Positions 36,932 to 48,694 of a DNA stretch of 64,000 nt are shown here, one piece after another; within the stretch, counting starts at the first letter, position 1, and each line of letters begins with the position of its first letter. The stretch lies in contig NW_022985452.1 in NCBI RefSeq assembly GCF_010093595.1, forward strand, positions 672,451 through 736,450, given 5' to 3'. The DNA is from Mytilinidion resinicola. Lineage: Eukaryota > Ascomycota > Dothideomycetes > Mytilinidiales > Mytilinidiaceae. Under the pieces are notes generated by a model that had not been told where the DNA came from, did no database searches, and saw only the letters and a program-made list of their open reading frames with translations. The translations under genes were made by a program, and so were the position numbers.

Positions 36932-38475
36932 CACAAGTAGAATTTACTTGGCAGGCTCAACTCTCTCAATTTACCGCTTACAAAAAGGTTCTGCATCTCC
37001 TGTTTGCCGTCTTCCTCCTCGCCGCTGACGTTATCATCTTCCCCGTCTTCTTCTTCTTCTCCGTCATTATCGTCGCCATCGTCCTGCCCGATGTCTTCTT
37101 AATCAACCTCGTATTAACATATATCACCGCATCGCAAATGAGCAATGGTCTTGTTCAATCCCACTTTCATATCCACGTACTGCGTCTTCTCACCGATATG
37201 GAGCCCAAGATACCCTCCAGGCGGCGACACGAGCACCCAGCCATCGTCCAGCAAATCTATGTCGCACGGGATCGAAAAGTTTTCGAAAATAGGCAACTCT
37301 GCGGTTTTCTAGGAGGTATTCGAAGGACAAGCGATTTTCGCTCATGATGATAAAGCCCGAGAGGAGGCGCGTGTACTGAACGCTGAGCTCGCGGACTCCT
37401 TTGCGACGTTTCAGGAAGGTGGATAAGTCAGCCTCGTCGCAATGGAACCGGTCCAGGGCCAGCTTTTTCAGCTTAGGAAAGTGGACTCGTCCTGCCATAG
37501 CATTCATGAAAGTCGCGGTGTGCTTGTTGGGTGGCGGAGAGCGCGAGATGTAAACGTTTCAAGCTTTGAGGCGTTGCACAAGACTTTGATTAGGCATTCC
37601 ATTGTCTCCGGCCAGCGCTCTGGTAAAGTCGTTGGCGAAACGCGCATTCGGTAATATGTGTGCTAAACACCAATGTAGAGCGGTGGAGTTTCGTGCGTGC
37701 CTTGCTCTAGTTGGCTCTCGGCAGAGAGATGCAAATCCAAGCAGTGCAATTAAGAGAAGGTCTCCGCGTAGCCGCCGGTAGTACGAAACATGCTTGCATG
37801 AAGACTGCTAGAACGTAGCAGCGTCATATGCATATGTTCATCTGATGCCGGCTCTAAACACAAAGATTCTAGGCGGATGTTGTTGGATATCAGTGCTGTA
37901 AGCACCTCTCTCGTGCTGGCAGACAACACAGTGGCGTCTCTCACAGTCTTCCACAACGAAGTTTCGCTATCCCATTGGGGATCCGGCGCAACCGCAGTGC
38001 CTGACCTCTCGTACCATCGGGAGGCTCTTGGATATATCATGAAGCAGTATTGTACCAGCTCTGCCGTGTGCGAAGCCGAAGAGCTCAATGTGTGACATGT
38101 ATGAATCCCCCGAAGACTCTGGATGATGGATCGACTCGATGATTACGGTGCGGACAGCTAGGCCGAACTCGGGGTTCGCGTTGATAGCGTTGAGCAACCG
38201 GCGAAGCCCTTCAAGAGCCACAGTCAAGTTCCGGCTTGTGAAACACTTTCTTAGCCTATCCACGAACGACTTTCGCGTTGACCGTACGAGAACAGAGGCG
38301 GAGGTTTGCGAGGTCTTCGGCTTCCAGGTAATCAATGAATCCGGGGTATATTTCTGGTGGTAGCCCTTGGAGGGAACCAGGGAAGTGTGTCAACAATGCA
38401 AAGTCCGACACACACCCAATGGCCTGGCCTGAGTGGATGATTGGGCATAAACTTACGAGGCTCCTTGGAAGTCAT
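36932..38475 (-). pseudogene. Decayed F-box protein gene
   Basis: The 5' end is intact. ATG 38475 (MTSKEPR) splices across a ~90-base intron to RLPPEIYPGFIDYLEAEDLANLRLCSRT, split here as RLPPEIYPGF and IDYLEAEDLANLRLCSRT, a clear F-box-like start. The frame then stops after AKVVRG, and the protein-like reading jumps frame to KSFVDRLRKCFTSRNL. It jumps again near 37975 (to WDSETSLWKTVRDAT), near 37515 (to TFMNAMAGRVHFPKLKKLAL) and near 37290 (to FENFSIPCDIDLLDDGW), and ends in an acidic tail. Leucine-rich segments suggest an F-box/LRR substrate adaptor for SCF ubiquitin ligase. With at least four frame breaks the gene is probably dead. Confidence 0.65.
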
Positions 38476-38890
38476 TGTTGCAGAAAGCTGCACAAGATTT
38501 ATACTAGCGGCACGGAAGGTAGAGTGGCGGGTGGTTGAAGCAATGAAAAGAAGAGCCAATCACGTCACGAGAACCTCATTTGCTCGTGCGCTTATCGCCG
38601 TGGAGACTTGTTTGAAGTGAGAATGCTCACCGTTTAAAGCACGCTAGCCCGACTGTTCTGCTATCATCATTACACTTTGTTCATGCTCTTCACTCGTGCA
38701 GACTCTCACTCGGGGAAAAGATTTGTGATAGCAATGCCACTTTTGATCTGCTGCAAACCACATGCTATTGCACCCCTCTCATCTGCACTCAACTCCACCC
38801 TCAACACTCGCTTACCCTATAAGACCCACTCCATCCGCCACGAGATCAGGCTCTGAAGCTCTCAGTCACTGGCCAACCCTGATCCCAGAC
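38476..38890. other. Intergenic region
   Basis: It lies between the F-box relic start and the 3' end of the next MFS gene, both on the minus strand. Nothing else is recognised. Confidence 0.5.
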
Positions 38891-40560
38891 TCAACCCCTA
38901 TTCTGAACATTCTTGCTCATAGCCCTCACCTTATGCCCATACCTATACAGCACAAACGGCAACGGCGCCAACCCCGCCATCAGCGCGCCGAGCCACGTGA
39001 GGGTGCGGTGCGGGCCCAGGTTCTCATACATGGGCACCGACGCCGGGAGCAGCGCGCCACTCACCACATACCGGCTAAACGTCATGAACGCGAGCGCCGA
39101 GCCCGCATACTGCAGGTACACAAACACGATGTAGATATACGTCGTCGTGAAGATGGTGACGAGCGAGTAGCCGAAGACGAAGACGCCGAGGATGGGCGCC
39201 CAGATGCTGATCCCCGGGTAGCAGGTCCAACCGATCCAGAAGAGCGAGACGGGCATCAAGAGGGAACCGCCGAGCATGGCGAAGTAGAGGCAGACTTCGG
39301 GCGCGAGGGGCTGGTTGTTGGCGGCGGCGCGAGTAGCAGCCTTCTTCGTCCAGCCATAGACGATGGGGATTAGAGGAATGGCGACGATATCTCCGACCAA
39401 GAGAGCGGTCCAGATCATGAAGGTGAGTTCGTTCGAGATGCCATAAGGGACGCTGAAGATATACGGGAACCCATTGAGGAAGGTAAAGAGCACAATGTAG
39501 ATGATGATCAGGTATAGGGAGAAGATCAGGATGATCGGCTCTGTGTAGGTCATGGCGAACGGGCGCGACAGATTGGTGAGCATGCGTTGTCCCATCGATT
39601 GGGTCGATGCGAGGCCTGCGGCTTGGTACCGGGAGTCGCCCGTGAGCTTACGGAGCTGCTGTGCCCGCCAATCCAGAAGGGTGGGCGAGTACGTCTCGGG
39701 CTGGAAGAGGAAGATAATGACCAAGACTACGCCAGCAATTATCATGGAGATCCAATCGGCCCATCGAAAGCCAATTTTCGGGAGGTAGGCGCCAATGATG
39801 GGTCCGAGAATGGGCCCAGCGTAGGAAGTCATAGTCACGTAGGGGAGACTGAAGGTGATCTCAAGTGGACCCCATACGTCGCCGACCGTGCCGCCGCCGA
39901 CCGTTAGAGGCGCTGCTCCAAAGAAACCAATCAAGAATCGGAAGACTATGGCGGCTCCATAATTTGGAGCTAGTGCTTTGCCGACAGTAAAGAGGATGAA
40001 GAGGGTCAAGGTGCTGAAGTAGACGAGGTTGCGGCCGAAGGTCTCGGAGAACGGAGCCGCAAACATAGAGCCGACTCCAATGCCAATCAGGTACATTCCT
40101 ACAGCGCGTATATGGTCAGTTTCCAATATTTTAGAGGAGCTTCAAGGTCAGTCGTACCTATAGTCATCGAGCCAGCGATGGCGCCAACGTGGTAGTGCTC
40201 ATTGAATTGGGCGGAGACAGGACCGTCGATGGAGGCCGGAATACTAACAGCCATGGCAATAAGACAGACGGCCGTGGTCGCCCACCATTTCTGAGCGCGG
40301 GTCCAGTTCATTGGGTTTTCTGGGTCGCCCTCTGCCCATCCGACCTGGTAAGTGGTGCTGCCATCATGCTCTGACTGTTCCGGGACTTGGATGCCGGGCA
40401 ATGTGTGCTCCGTGACTTGGTGTCCTTTTCCCTCTTCGGCGGAATTGATCTCGTTTGTAGTGTGGTGGCTCGTTGCAGCCGAGTCGGCGTTTTTACGAAA
40501 GCTATCGACGTCTCGCTTTGCTGCGATGCGCAGGCGGCGGTGTTGAAAAATTGACTGCAT
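38891..40560 (-). CDS. MFS transporter, DHA1 (polyamine/drug) type
   Basis: Two exons (40158-40560 and 38891-40098), joined across a 59-base intron, give 536 residues. The start ATG 40560 reads MQSIFQHRR. The cytosolic N-terminus ends in DPENPMNWTRAQKWW, the signature lead-in of fungal DHA1 transporters. Motif-A-like ETFGRNLVY follows segment two, and GPILGPIIGAYLP lies in segment five. The C-terminus ends after a YRYGHKVR stretch typical of this family. It probably acts in the plasma membrane as a proton antiporter. The substrate is unknown. Confidence 0.92.
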
Positions 40561-40920
40561 GTTGTATAGACTCAATTAACGAAAAATTGAAGAGATAAAG
40601 CGAAGAGAAATAGTAGAGCCCCAACTATCAACTCGATGATTTTATCAGGCCTTGCCATATTGAGGCATTATTATTCAGCGGACCATGAGTAAGATTATTA
40701 ATCGAGCGGACCAAGACTAACTAACTACAGGCAAAGTAGAGTGAAAGGAGTGTTTGTAATGCGTGCATGCTGTGCCGCACTAAATTGTAGCGAAAGCGTG
40801 AGCAGCCAATAAGCGCGTTAGCTTTGGCCCGGAAATTTGGGCAGATCGATTACACCGACTCCGGATTTGACTCGGGATACTGTGTTCGCCTTAAACAGAA
40901 GGTTGGTAGAAATACCGCGT
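40561..40920. other. Intergenic region, possible extension of transposase relic
   Basis: It holds the promoter of the MFS gene. From about 40840 the same frame as the transposase relic stays open (LTRDTVFALNRRLVEIP), so the relic may begin here. No other gene is seen. Confidence 0.4.
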
Positions 40921-41290
40921 ATTCCTCCAGCTTCGTGGTCCGTAATGGTTCCGAAATAGAGTTGATACGATATTATTCCAGAAGACTGATTACTTTCTAT
41001 TAGTGATGATGGCTGGACAATAGATGAAGTTGGCCTACGCTGACTGGCTCTACTCCATGAGCATGCAGAGGGTCGCGCCGTTGATACGTATTAGATGCTA
41101 GTCCTAGATGGTCAAAACAACCACGTGTCCTCGAATTCGATGAGTACTACCTATATCACTAGACAGCCGTCCTCTGCATGCCATCGCAATGCTCGCATCT
41201 GCTCCATCCCCTAGATGTAGGAAATTTCTCGATCCTTAAGCAATCGTACGGACGACTTGTTCAACAGAAAATGGCCCGGCAGCGGCGGAG
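40921..41290 (+). mobile_element. Relic of a pogo-type DDE transposase
   Basis: One frame reads across stops as YDIIPED*LLSIS, DDGWTIDEVGLR*LALL, TY*MLVLDGQNNHVSS, then, after a one-base shift near 41135, EFDEYYLYH*TAVLCMPSQ and SHLLHPLDVGNFSILKQ. LDGQNNH with a following CMPS-SHLLHPLDVG-F is the catalytic-core pattern of fungal pogo/Tigger (DDE_1) transposases. The stops fall where the family usually has Trp, Arg or Gln codons, so they fit G-to-A or C-to-T change. No terminal repeats are visible. The element is dead, and only about 120 codons remain. Confidence 0.75.
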
Positions 41291-43952
41291 CGACCGCATC
41301 GAGCGCCACGCAAGTGCAGTATGTGCGCTTCGAAAAAACACTGCGCGTACGTGTCCTAGACGACAGGCAACTAGTTAGTAGATGGCTACACCCAATGCGG
41401 TCGTTTGTGATTGAGCCATTGCACTTCTTAGCCTTGACTCGGAGTAGTTGTGAATACCAATGGAGACGCATGGACCTGGGCTGAGAGAGAAATGAGAAGA
41501 CTCGTTCCAGTCCGGGGTTCCATCATGAATACAAGACTGTATGGACGTGCGATCGAAGACTCGGCAGGTAAGGCCAGACAAATATGAAATTAGCAGAGGG
41601 AAAGATACGCGGCCAAGGGCAGAGGCCGAGTTATAGAATCATATTGCTATCATTTGAAGATGAAGTCCAAAGTTCTTCAGGCTGGCATAGAAATTCATGA
41701 TGCCTGTGTATAGACTGTACCCGTGTCGTCTGCATCTCAACCTAAAAGAGAGCAAGACTCGCGATATGAATTGAGAAGTAGTTCAAGATGAAAGTCTGAA
41801 GCGAGTGCTTCCAGCTTGGGTTTAAAAGAAAGTCCAGTATTTGAATCCCTGGAAGCTGACATTCGAAGACATTATGAGCTTCGTCCATCTGTTTCTTGAC
41901 GAGCCATAGTGCTGGGCTTTCCGAAGTCTGGCTGACCGGACGCTCACATGACTTGAAACAACATAGCGGACCCGAAGCGTGGATATTACAAGGAGCGACT
42001 GGGGTGGACATCGCAGGCTGGTTGCAGTAATGCTGGCACGTGAACACCAGGATACTACCTGGGTACCATCTTCTAGCCTGTGTGGGCCTGGAAGGAGTTT
42101 CGCTATCTCGTGCAAGGGGTGTCCGGATCCTCGGCGTCGTCCACCGGGTGCAGCAGAAACGCGAGAGGACTCGAAGTGGAGTCGGCAGCGTGGTAACACA
42201 TGAACAGTTAGCAGCAGAGCCCTGCCAACGTCGTGCCTGCATTCAACTGGCGGTCGACAGTCACGAGGTTGTTTTGCGGGTTAGGCATGTGGTGGCGAAC
42301 GGCTTCTCTGCCGTTCACTGCACTCCAAAGTTGCTGACTTGTTGCAGTTAGGTGAGCTTGCCACGAGACGGCGACAAGGCGACACCCATTTGGTCGTGGA
42401 AGGAATCAATGCAGTAACACCAGGAGGCGGCCGGACGAGGAAGCTGGTCGCGATACTGACGGTCAGCAGCATCGCAAAGGATGGAGGTCGATGACGTCGG
42501 CGACAGGGGCCTGATGGACGCCTTCGGGAGCTAGATTGCCCCCTGGCGATCTTCCGTGAAGGTTGAAAGCTTGATTGGACGCAGCCTTCGGAACAGCTTG
42601 AGCAGCCCAGCACCAATCCGATATTCTTGGCACCTGGAAACGGCTAGGGATACGGCCCATCCTCGCTCCTCCTCCTCAGTTTGCCTCATTTCCGGAACTC
42701 AACCCACGCCGCCAGCTTCTTTCGGCTTCCATGACGACCATCCATCCCGGCTCCTGGAGAGCTGCTGAGCGTGCCCTACCCAAAGTCGACGGACCTGAAC
42801 GCACCGTGCTCAGCGTCGATGAATGCCCGCTGCTGTCGAAGTGCCAGTGCAACCATGTAACGGAGCGCAATCCGCTGTGGCTGGACAAACCAGAGACGGC
42901 GGATAAAATCGCGGCGCTTGCAAAGAAAACATTTCTTTACTCTGGAGCCAAATACGAACTCAGCCATCCTCATGCACTCATGCAAGCAATGCCCCTGGAT
43001 CGCCGCTTGGCAAATGCTATCTCGGGGCTTCGCCGCACGCTCCATCAGGAACCCTCCTGTTGGCCGACGCGGTGAAACATCGACCATCCGTCGAGCAACG
43101 TCGAACTTCCGTCTCAACCAGACTTGAGCCCTTGGGACGCGTCATATGCAGGTCATATGCAGCTTAGGAGTAAGTCGTTCCGCTTTCCAAAGCATATTTT
43201 ACATTTTCGCATGTACCGGTATACGACGACGTACAGTACATGCCTCGTCTCAGACGACACCTGCATGAACCAAAGCGTTGGGTTACAAATCTCAGAGCTC
43301 GCGACCTCTTTAGCCATGGATCCTTTGTTAGCGACCTCAGCCGTTGCCCGCAGGAATGTTGTCCGCTGTACGCAGTTGCATGGGCTCTGCAGTAGTGAGG
43401 CTTCTTGCTGCTTCTGCGCGCGCAATTTTCCGTTCCTACCGGTCAGGAGTCCTTGCCAGCGCGCGGAAGCCTCAAATATCAGAGAAGACACATCTTGGCA
43501 GCCCATTGCCAATCGCCTCTCCCGAATCCTCTCTGTCGTATCGCTCCATCTCTCCTTACCAAAGCTCCGCTTTTGCCTTCGGCTCTCCGCGTTTTCCATT
43601 TCCGGCCGTGAAAATGCTCGCACGTTGTGGACTCGATAGGTCCAGCCGGTGCTCATTGCTTACGCTTCACCTGCGGCCCTGTCTTGAACCATGAGCTGCA
43701 GTGTTATGCCTATATGCATACCCCATGATGGTCGACCATTCGTCGATCGATATCAGACGTCGATGCTAGCCTTGGGAGACGTCAAGCCATGACAGCGCCG
43801 TCCCGCCCGTTACCGTAAGTAGTGGACGATTGCCGCTCATTTCCTCAAAGGCTCTATGCCCTATCTCATATCAAAGACCTCTCACTCGTAGGTTGAATAC
43901 GGCTCGAGTCATTCTCCGTGCTTCAAATAACGATTAACACGCCTCTAGAATC
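41291..43952. other. Gene-poor interval after transposase relic
   Basis: It has several open frames of 60-170 codons on both strands, none with a domain I recognise. The best is 42731-43075 (+, 114 residues, starts MTTIHPGSWRAAERALPK), which I cannot support as a gene. It probably contains more decayed mobile DNA. Confidence 0.45.
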
Positions 43953-45905
43953 ATGCGGTCCATTCCAAGTACAAGTAGTTACTTTGACCCTTCAGCAGCA
44001 CCACTGCCTGGGTTGTATACGAGCTCCAAAAGATTTTCTACCGTCCAGCGAGATAGTTCGCACTCATACGATACATATTCTAACAACTTTGCACCGACAA
44101 TTGCCGAACTCGCCAGGTCACGAGCCATGAGCCGCCTCTCGAACCGTTCGTCTTTCTCAATACGACCGCACAGCAGACTCCAAGATCACCGGTGGAGCAA
44201 TAATGGTTTTGAGGATCTAGGGGAGTATGAGAAAGATGTTGAGTTTCTCGATGTCTCGGCTATTCCATGCACGCCCGCATCAGCCTCACCCAGCCTCTGT
44301 AACGATCCACCGCAGCCAACGAAGCCAGACATGTCTCAAGGACACCAGATAGCGTTCGTTTTGATTGTTTGCTCGGCCCAGTTTCTTTCATTAGGCGGCA
44401 TGAACCAAACGGTCGCGCCAGTCATGATCTTGGCTGAGTATTTTCATATTCACGACTACGGGACGCTGAGCTGGTTCTCAGCGGCTTACAGTATGACAGT
44501 GGGGACTTTCATCTTGCCTGCAGGTAAGAGTCATTCCAACTAGTGTGCAGCTTTTTGAAACATCGTGGACTGCGTCAATCTGGCATGGCTCTGCTAATAT
44601 AGTACAGGCAGGCTTGGCGACATGTATGGCCACAAGAAGGTCTTCCTAATAGGATGGGCATGGTTCTCCATGTGGTCTCTGATATCGGGCTTCTGCTATA
44701 GGTGGGGCGTTGTCGTGTTCAGTGTATGCCGCGCGTTCCAAGGGATGGGACCAGCCTTGATCGTGCCCAATGCTATTGCCCTCATCGGGCGGAACTTTCC
44801 AATCGGCGTGAAAAGGAATACAGTTTTCGCATGTTTTGGCGCAGCGGGGCCTACAGGAGCGACCGCCGGTGCCGTCTTCTCGGCTCTGATTGCTGAGCTC
44901 TACTGGTGGCCGTGGTGCTTCTGGATACTATCAGCTGTTTGTCTCTGCGTCATGGCCATGACTTTCTGCATCATCCCAAATGAAGAGGGCCCTTTGCATC
45001 CTCCAGGAATCGACCGGCCGACCTTTGATTATCTAGGCTCGCTGACAGGAGTCACCGGCCTGATATTGATCAACTTCGCACTCAACCAAGCACCTCTAGC
45101 TGGGTGGGCGACGCCATACATCCCAGCCATCCTAACTCTGGGAGTAGTATCCATGGCCATCTTCGTCTGGGTCGAGCTATACATCACCCCGCACCCCCTC
45201 ATCCCAATCCGCGGGCTCGGCTTCGAAGCCCTCTTCGCCCTCGCCTGCATCGCCGCCGGCTGGGGCAGCCACGGCATATGGGCCTACTACCTCTACCTTT
45301 TCCTCGAGCACCTGCGCGGGCACAGCGCGCTCCTCACCGCCGCCGAAACCTCTCCCGTGGCCATCACGGGCGTCTTCTTCGCCTTCTCGACCGTCTGGCT
45401 CCTCCGCCGCATCGCCGTGTCCTGGGTCATGCTGATCGCCATGCTCTTCTTCCTCCTCGGCGCGCTCCTGATGGCTCTCGCGCCGCTGCACCAGACCTAC
45501 TGGGCGCAGACATTCGTCTCGGTCATGCTCATGCCCGGCGCGATGAACCTCTCGTTCCCCGCCGCGACGATCCTGCTGTCGACCGCGCTGCCGAAGGAGA
45601 AGCAGGGGATTGCTGCTAGTCTGGTCAGCACGATGGTTAATTACAGCATCAGCTGCGGGCTGGGGTTCGCGGGGTCGGTACACCGCTACACTATCGGGCG
45701 GACTGCGAAGCGGTTGGGAGTGGAAGTCGCCGCGCCGCTGGGAGATGCGACGGCAGATGTTATCCAGGCGCGGTTGACGGGACTCAGGGGCGCGTACTGG
45801 TTCGCGGTTGGGTTGAGTGGGCTGGGTGTGCTGGTTGCGGGGGCTTTCATCTTGGTGTCGAAGCGGAAAGAGAGGGCGAGGGTGAGGGAGGAGGGGCGTG
45901 GGTGA
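43953..45905 (+). CDS. MFS transporter, DHA2 (Atr1-like) type
   Basis: Two exons (43953-44523 and 44608-45905), joined across an 84-base intron, give 622 residues. A ~130-residue Ser/Arg-rich cytosolic N-terminus precedes the first segment (QIAFVLIVCSAQFLSLGGMN). Motif A is intact at the exon junction (RLGDMYGHKKVF). FQGMGPALIVPNAIALIGRNFP and CFGAAGPTGATAGAVFSALI match the 14-segment DHA2 branch that includes aminotriazole-resistance and boron-efflux transporters of yeasts. It should be a proton-coupled exporter at the plasma membrane. The substrate is unknown. The 3' third switches from C-ending to G-ending codons. Confidence 0.92.
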
Positions 45906-46998
45906 ACGGGTTCACTGGAGCGGATCTTGGCCGCCATTGGAAGACGGAGTGGGGAAGAAATTTTAGTTGATGGATCATACACTGTATATATACTTTTTTG
46001 TAGGGAACAGGGATCAGTTGGTACGGCAGAAAGCTCGCCAGAAGCATGAATGGAGTTCTAGGAAACGGATATTGTAGCTGAAAATTGTCGGCATTATATA
46101 GAGTCATGAGTTATGAGCACTTTTGCTGTAAGGTCGGCCTAAGGTTCCACTGTTGGCATACCGCTCAATCATCACATCGTATGTTTCAAGCTGGAAAAGC
46201 CCCATACACGGTGCTAAGGTATCCATAGACCAATATGGAACAAGGCATTGTATCTTGCCAGATAGTCCAGATGACTGTTGGCTGACACTGTCCCAACCAT
46301 TTCCGCAACCGTTCCGACGTCGACCCACTGTCAGTGTGTCGCCATAGAGCGCTGCCAATATCATTGGCTCAGATAATGCGGAAAACTAAAGGCTCGTGGT
46401 AGAAAGGTCCCGTCTAGGAGTTGTACCAGCATGTCGACACGCGGTAGTATATCTCTCCCTATGACACCAAGAATACCCGACGAGCAGCCCGAGCTTACTT
46501 ATTCAGTCTTCTGCTGTCTTGGCCACCCCGGCGGGAGCGACTGGTGTTGACCGTTGGATGGCTTCCGCAATCCTTCCCGCAGCTAAGGTAGGACCCTGGC
46601 ACCCTGGTAGAATAAGCCAGACTTCAATGTTCACGTCAACACGAAGACCTGTATTTACTTTTTTGCTACAATGAAACAGCCCTACCAAGGTTGATTCTCT
46701 ATACCCTTAAGTTGTTTCTCAAGAGGTGTCTTGTTTTCAATTCGTGGCCTATGCTCATTCATCTCGTATTCTTTCATTCATGAAGTCAAATATAAACAGG
46801 GTGGTCAATAATCCGTCCAGACGACGAATTACGTTCAATAATTTTGCCCTTGCAACCCAACCCAATCCAATCCAAGACTTTGCCGTCTTCAATCTCTTCG
46901 TAGTCCGGACTTTCGTTAAGGCGCGCCAAGATCACGCGTTAATACGCGTTGTTGTGGTAATTTAGTGGCTTTTCACCCCTGAATTCAGTCTTCTTCCC
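45906..46998. other. Intergenic region
   Basis: It holds the 3' end of the MFS transcript and sequence up to the palindromic repeat element. No gene, tRNA or array is recognised. Confidence 0.5.
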
Positions 46999-47035
46999 TG
47001 CCCCTATGCCCCTTTTTGCTGCATATAACCCCCCC

Positions 47036-47596
47036 TTAGATTTAGCCTAGCTCCGGCCGGTATTAATATTGTTCCACCAATTATATTCACTCGCTTGTTA
47101 GATGCGTAAAACAGCAGGGCTATACAAAACGGCAAGGCTATACAAATCGGAAAGGATGTATACACGAATTGCATAGGATGTGTATATATACAACAACAAC
47201 AGTCTATTCACTCCACCTACTCTAGCTAGCCTAGAAGCGGAAAGCGTCTAGATGGCCACTTCTCAATTGCTAATTAAAAGGAAAGCCGTATACACCATTG
47301 TACCAAGGTCTTACACCAGAATATCCTCCTGCTGCATCGGCTCCTTCACTATAAAGAGCCTTCTCCTTAGGAGTAGACAGAGGGGCGTCCTCTAGGGCTG
47401 GTTGAATGTTAGCGCCTAAGGAAATAGAGCCCTAGGTTACTATTAGGGTGCCAGCTTGTCTAGCGGAGAGATCCGGTGGAGAGATGCGGTGCTGTATTGG
47501 TGAATTAAAACCCGCTATTGAACATTATTATGGCCTAAGCGATAGCCTAATTGGTGGAACATAGTTGTTACGAGCCGGAGCTAGGCTAAATCTAGG
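47036..47596. mobile_element. Nested inverted-repeat element (MITE-like)
   Basis: Terminal inverted repeats of about 48 bases: TTAGATTTAGCCTAGCTCCG onward at 47036 and its near-complement ending GGAGCTAGGCTAAATCTAG at 47595. The similarity continues inward to TGTTCCACCAATTA. The interior (about 460 bases) has no long reading frame. Cutting out about 47048-47590 restores the left outer arm as the mirror of the right one, which indicates insertion into a pre-existing palindrome. Confidence 0.75.
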
Positions 47597-47821
47597 GGCG
47601 CCACTAATTACACACCCCCTTTTAACTCCACGCACACCCCTTTTTCACTCCACACACAACCCCCCCTCTTGGCGCTTCACCACCTTCTGATTGGCTCGGA
47701 GCACTGCTGCGTAGCCTCCCATTCGCTCGCTTAATACACTCACCAATTCCGAATGCTCTCTCCAAATGCGACCATGTACAACACAAGCAATTACATCATG
47801 CCAAATTTGTATAGCCTTATG

Positions 47822-47965
47822 TACGAGCTCACATACAAGCTCACATACAAGCTCACGTATAGCCTCACGTACGAGCTCACGTACGAGCTTACGTACGGCC
47901 TCGTGTATAGCATCACGTACGGCCTTGCGTATAGCATCACGTACGGCCTTGCGCATAGCATCACG
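47822..47965. repeat. 12-bp tandem array, 12 copies
   Basis: Units read TACGAGCTCACA, TACAAGCTCACG, TATAGCCTCACG, TACGGCCTTGCG and TATAGCATCACG. All are 12 bases with a TAY start and a purine-pyrimidine pattern rich in ACGT. The array lies in the loop between the palindrome arms. The same unit (TCACGTACGGCC) recurs on the minus strand at 63412-63446. Confidence 0.9.
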
Positions 47966-48195
47966 TGTAGAGAGACGAAAAGGTGAATGCCTGGAGCTTC
48001 CTCCGCACTGCTCCGAGCCAATCAGAAGGTGGCGAAGCGCCAAGAGGGGGGGGTGTATGTGGAGTGAAAAAGGGGTGTGCGTGGAGTTAAAAGGGGGTGT
48101 GTAGTTAGTGGCCCCTAAATCTAGGGGGAGTTATATGCAGCAAAAAGGGGGGTTATGCGCAGCAAAAAGGGGGTTTATGCGCAGCAAAAATGGGA

Positions 48196-48694
48196 GTTAT
48201 GGGTAGTCTCGTCCTTGAATATAAAGCTTGTTTTAACGGCTTCTAACCTCCAAGCACGTCCCCTGCTTGTCTCGTGTTCTCGCACTACTTGGAACACTGC
48301 CGAAGTGCGTATCACTTCCGAGTTCTCTCCAGGCATAGTCTGCTCTGGACACAATTTCAGGCGCGATTCGAAGAACTACTCGAACATTGGCATCTACCGC
48401 CTTCCCTTCCGAGCCAACAGCTACATCTGGAACAGGTAGCAAAGTGGTTGCTGCGCCATATTCTATACTGAGAGTGTGTGTAAGGAGACTAGGGGTATTC
48501 TACAGGCGCGCGAGTATTCTAATATGCACCAACCAAACGCCGGCCCAGACAAGGCGATATCAAGCTATGGGATATACAGGATCTCGAGCAACATCACAAG
48601 TCCCCAAAACCGCGCCGCGAGAACCCCCCAACCGCATCCCCTCACGTCTACCCTAACCCCCTACCCCCTACCCCCTCGCCCCATCCCACCCCCA
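48196..48694. other. Intergenic region
   Basis: It lies between the palindromic element and the 3' end of the pRiA4b Orf3-like gene. From about 48640 the plus strand is almost pure C/A/T, which is the G-rich 3' end of the minus-strand gene. No other gene is seen. Confidence 0.5.

Larger units (their letters stand above)
46999..48195. mobile_element. Palindromic (foldback) repeat element with a nested insertion
   Basis: The arm at 47594-47710 (GGGGCGCCACTAATTACAC onward) is repeated in inverse orientation at 48001-48125. Both arms include TCTGATTGGCTCGGAG-like and ACTCCACGCACACCCC-like blocks. Outside the arms, TTTTTGCTGCATATAAC at 47012 is mirrored near 48130, followed on the right by two more GCAGCAAAAA copies. 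The loop of about 290 bases holds a 12-bp array. The left side is split by a separate ~560-base inverted-repeat element. No intact transposase is present, so it would be non-autonomous. Confidence 0.8.

Noticed and set aside
42731..43075. Open frame of 114 codons starting MTTIHPGSWRAAERALPK
   Set aside because: No recognisable domain, no splice partners, and it sits in decayed DNA next to a transposase relic.
47753..47986. Repetitive protein of YELT/YKLT/YGLA tetrapeptides
   Set aside because: It is a translation of the 12-bp tandem array in the loop of the foldback element; all frames stay open for the same reason.
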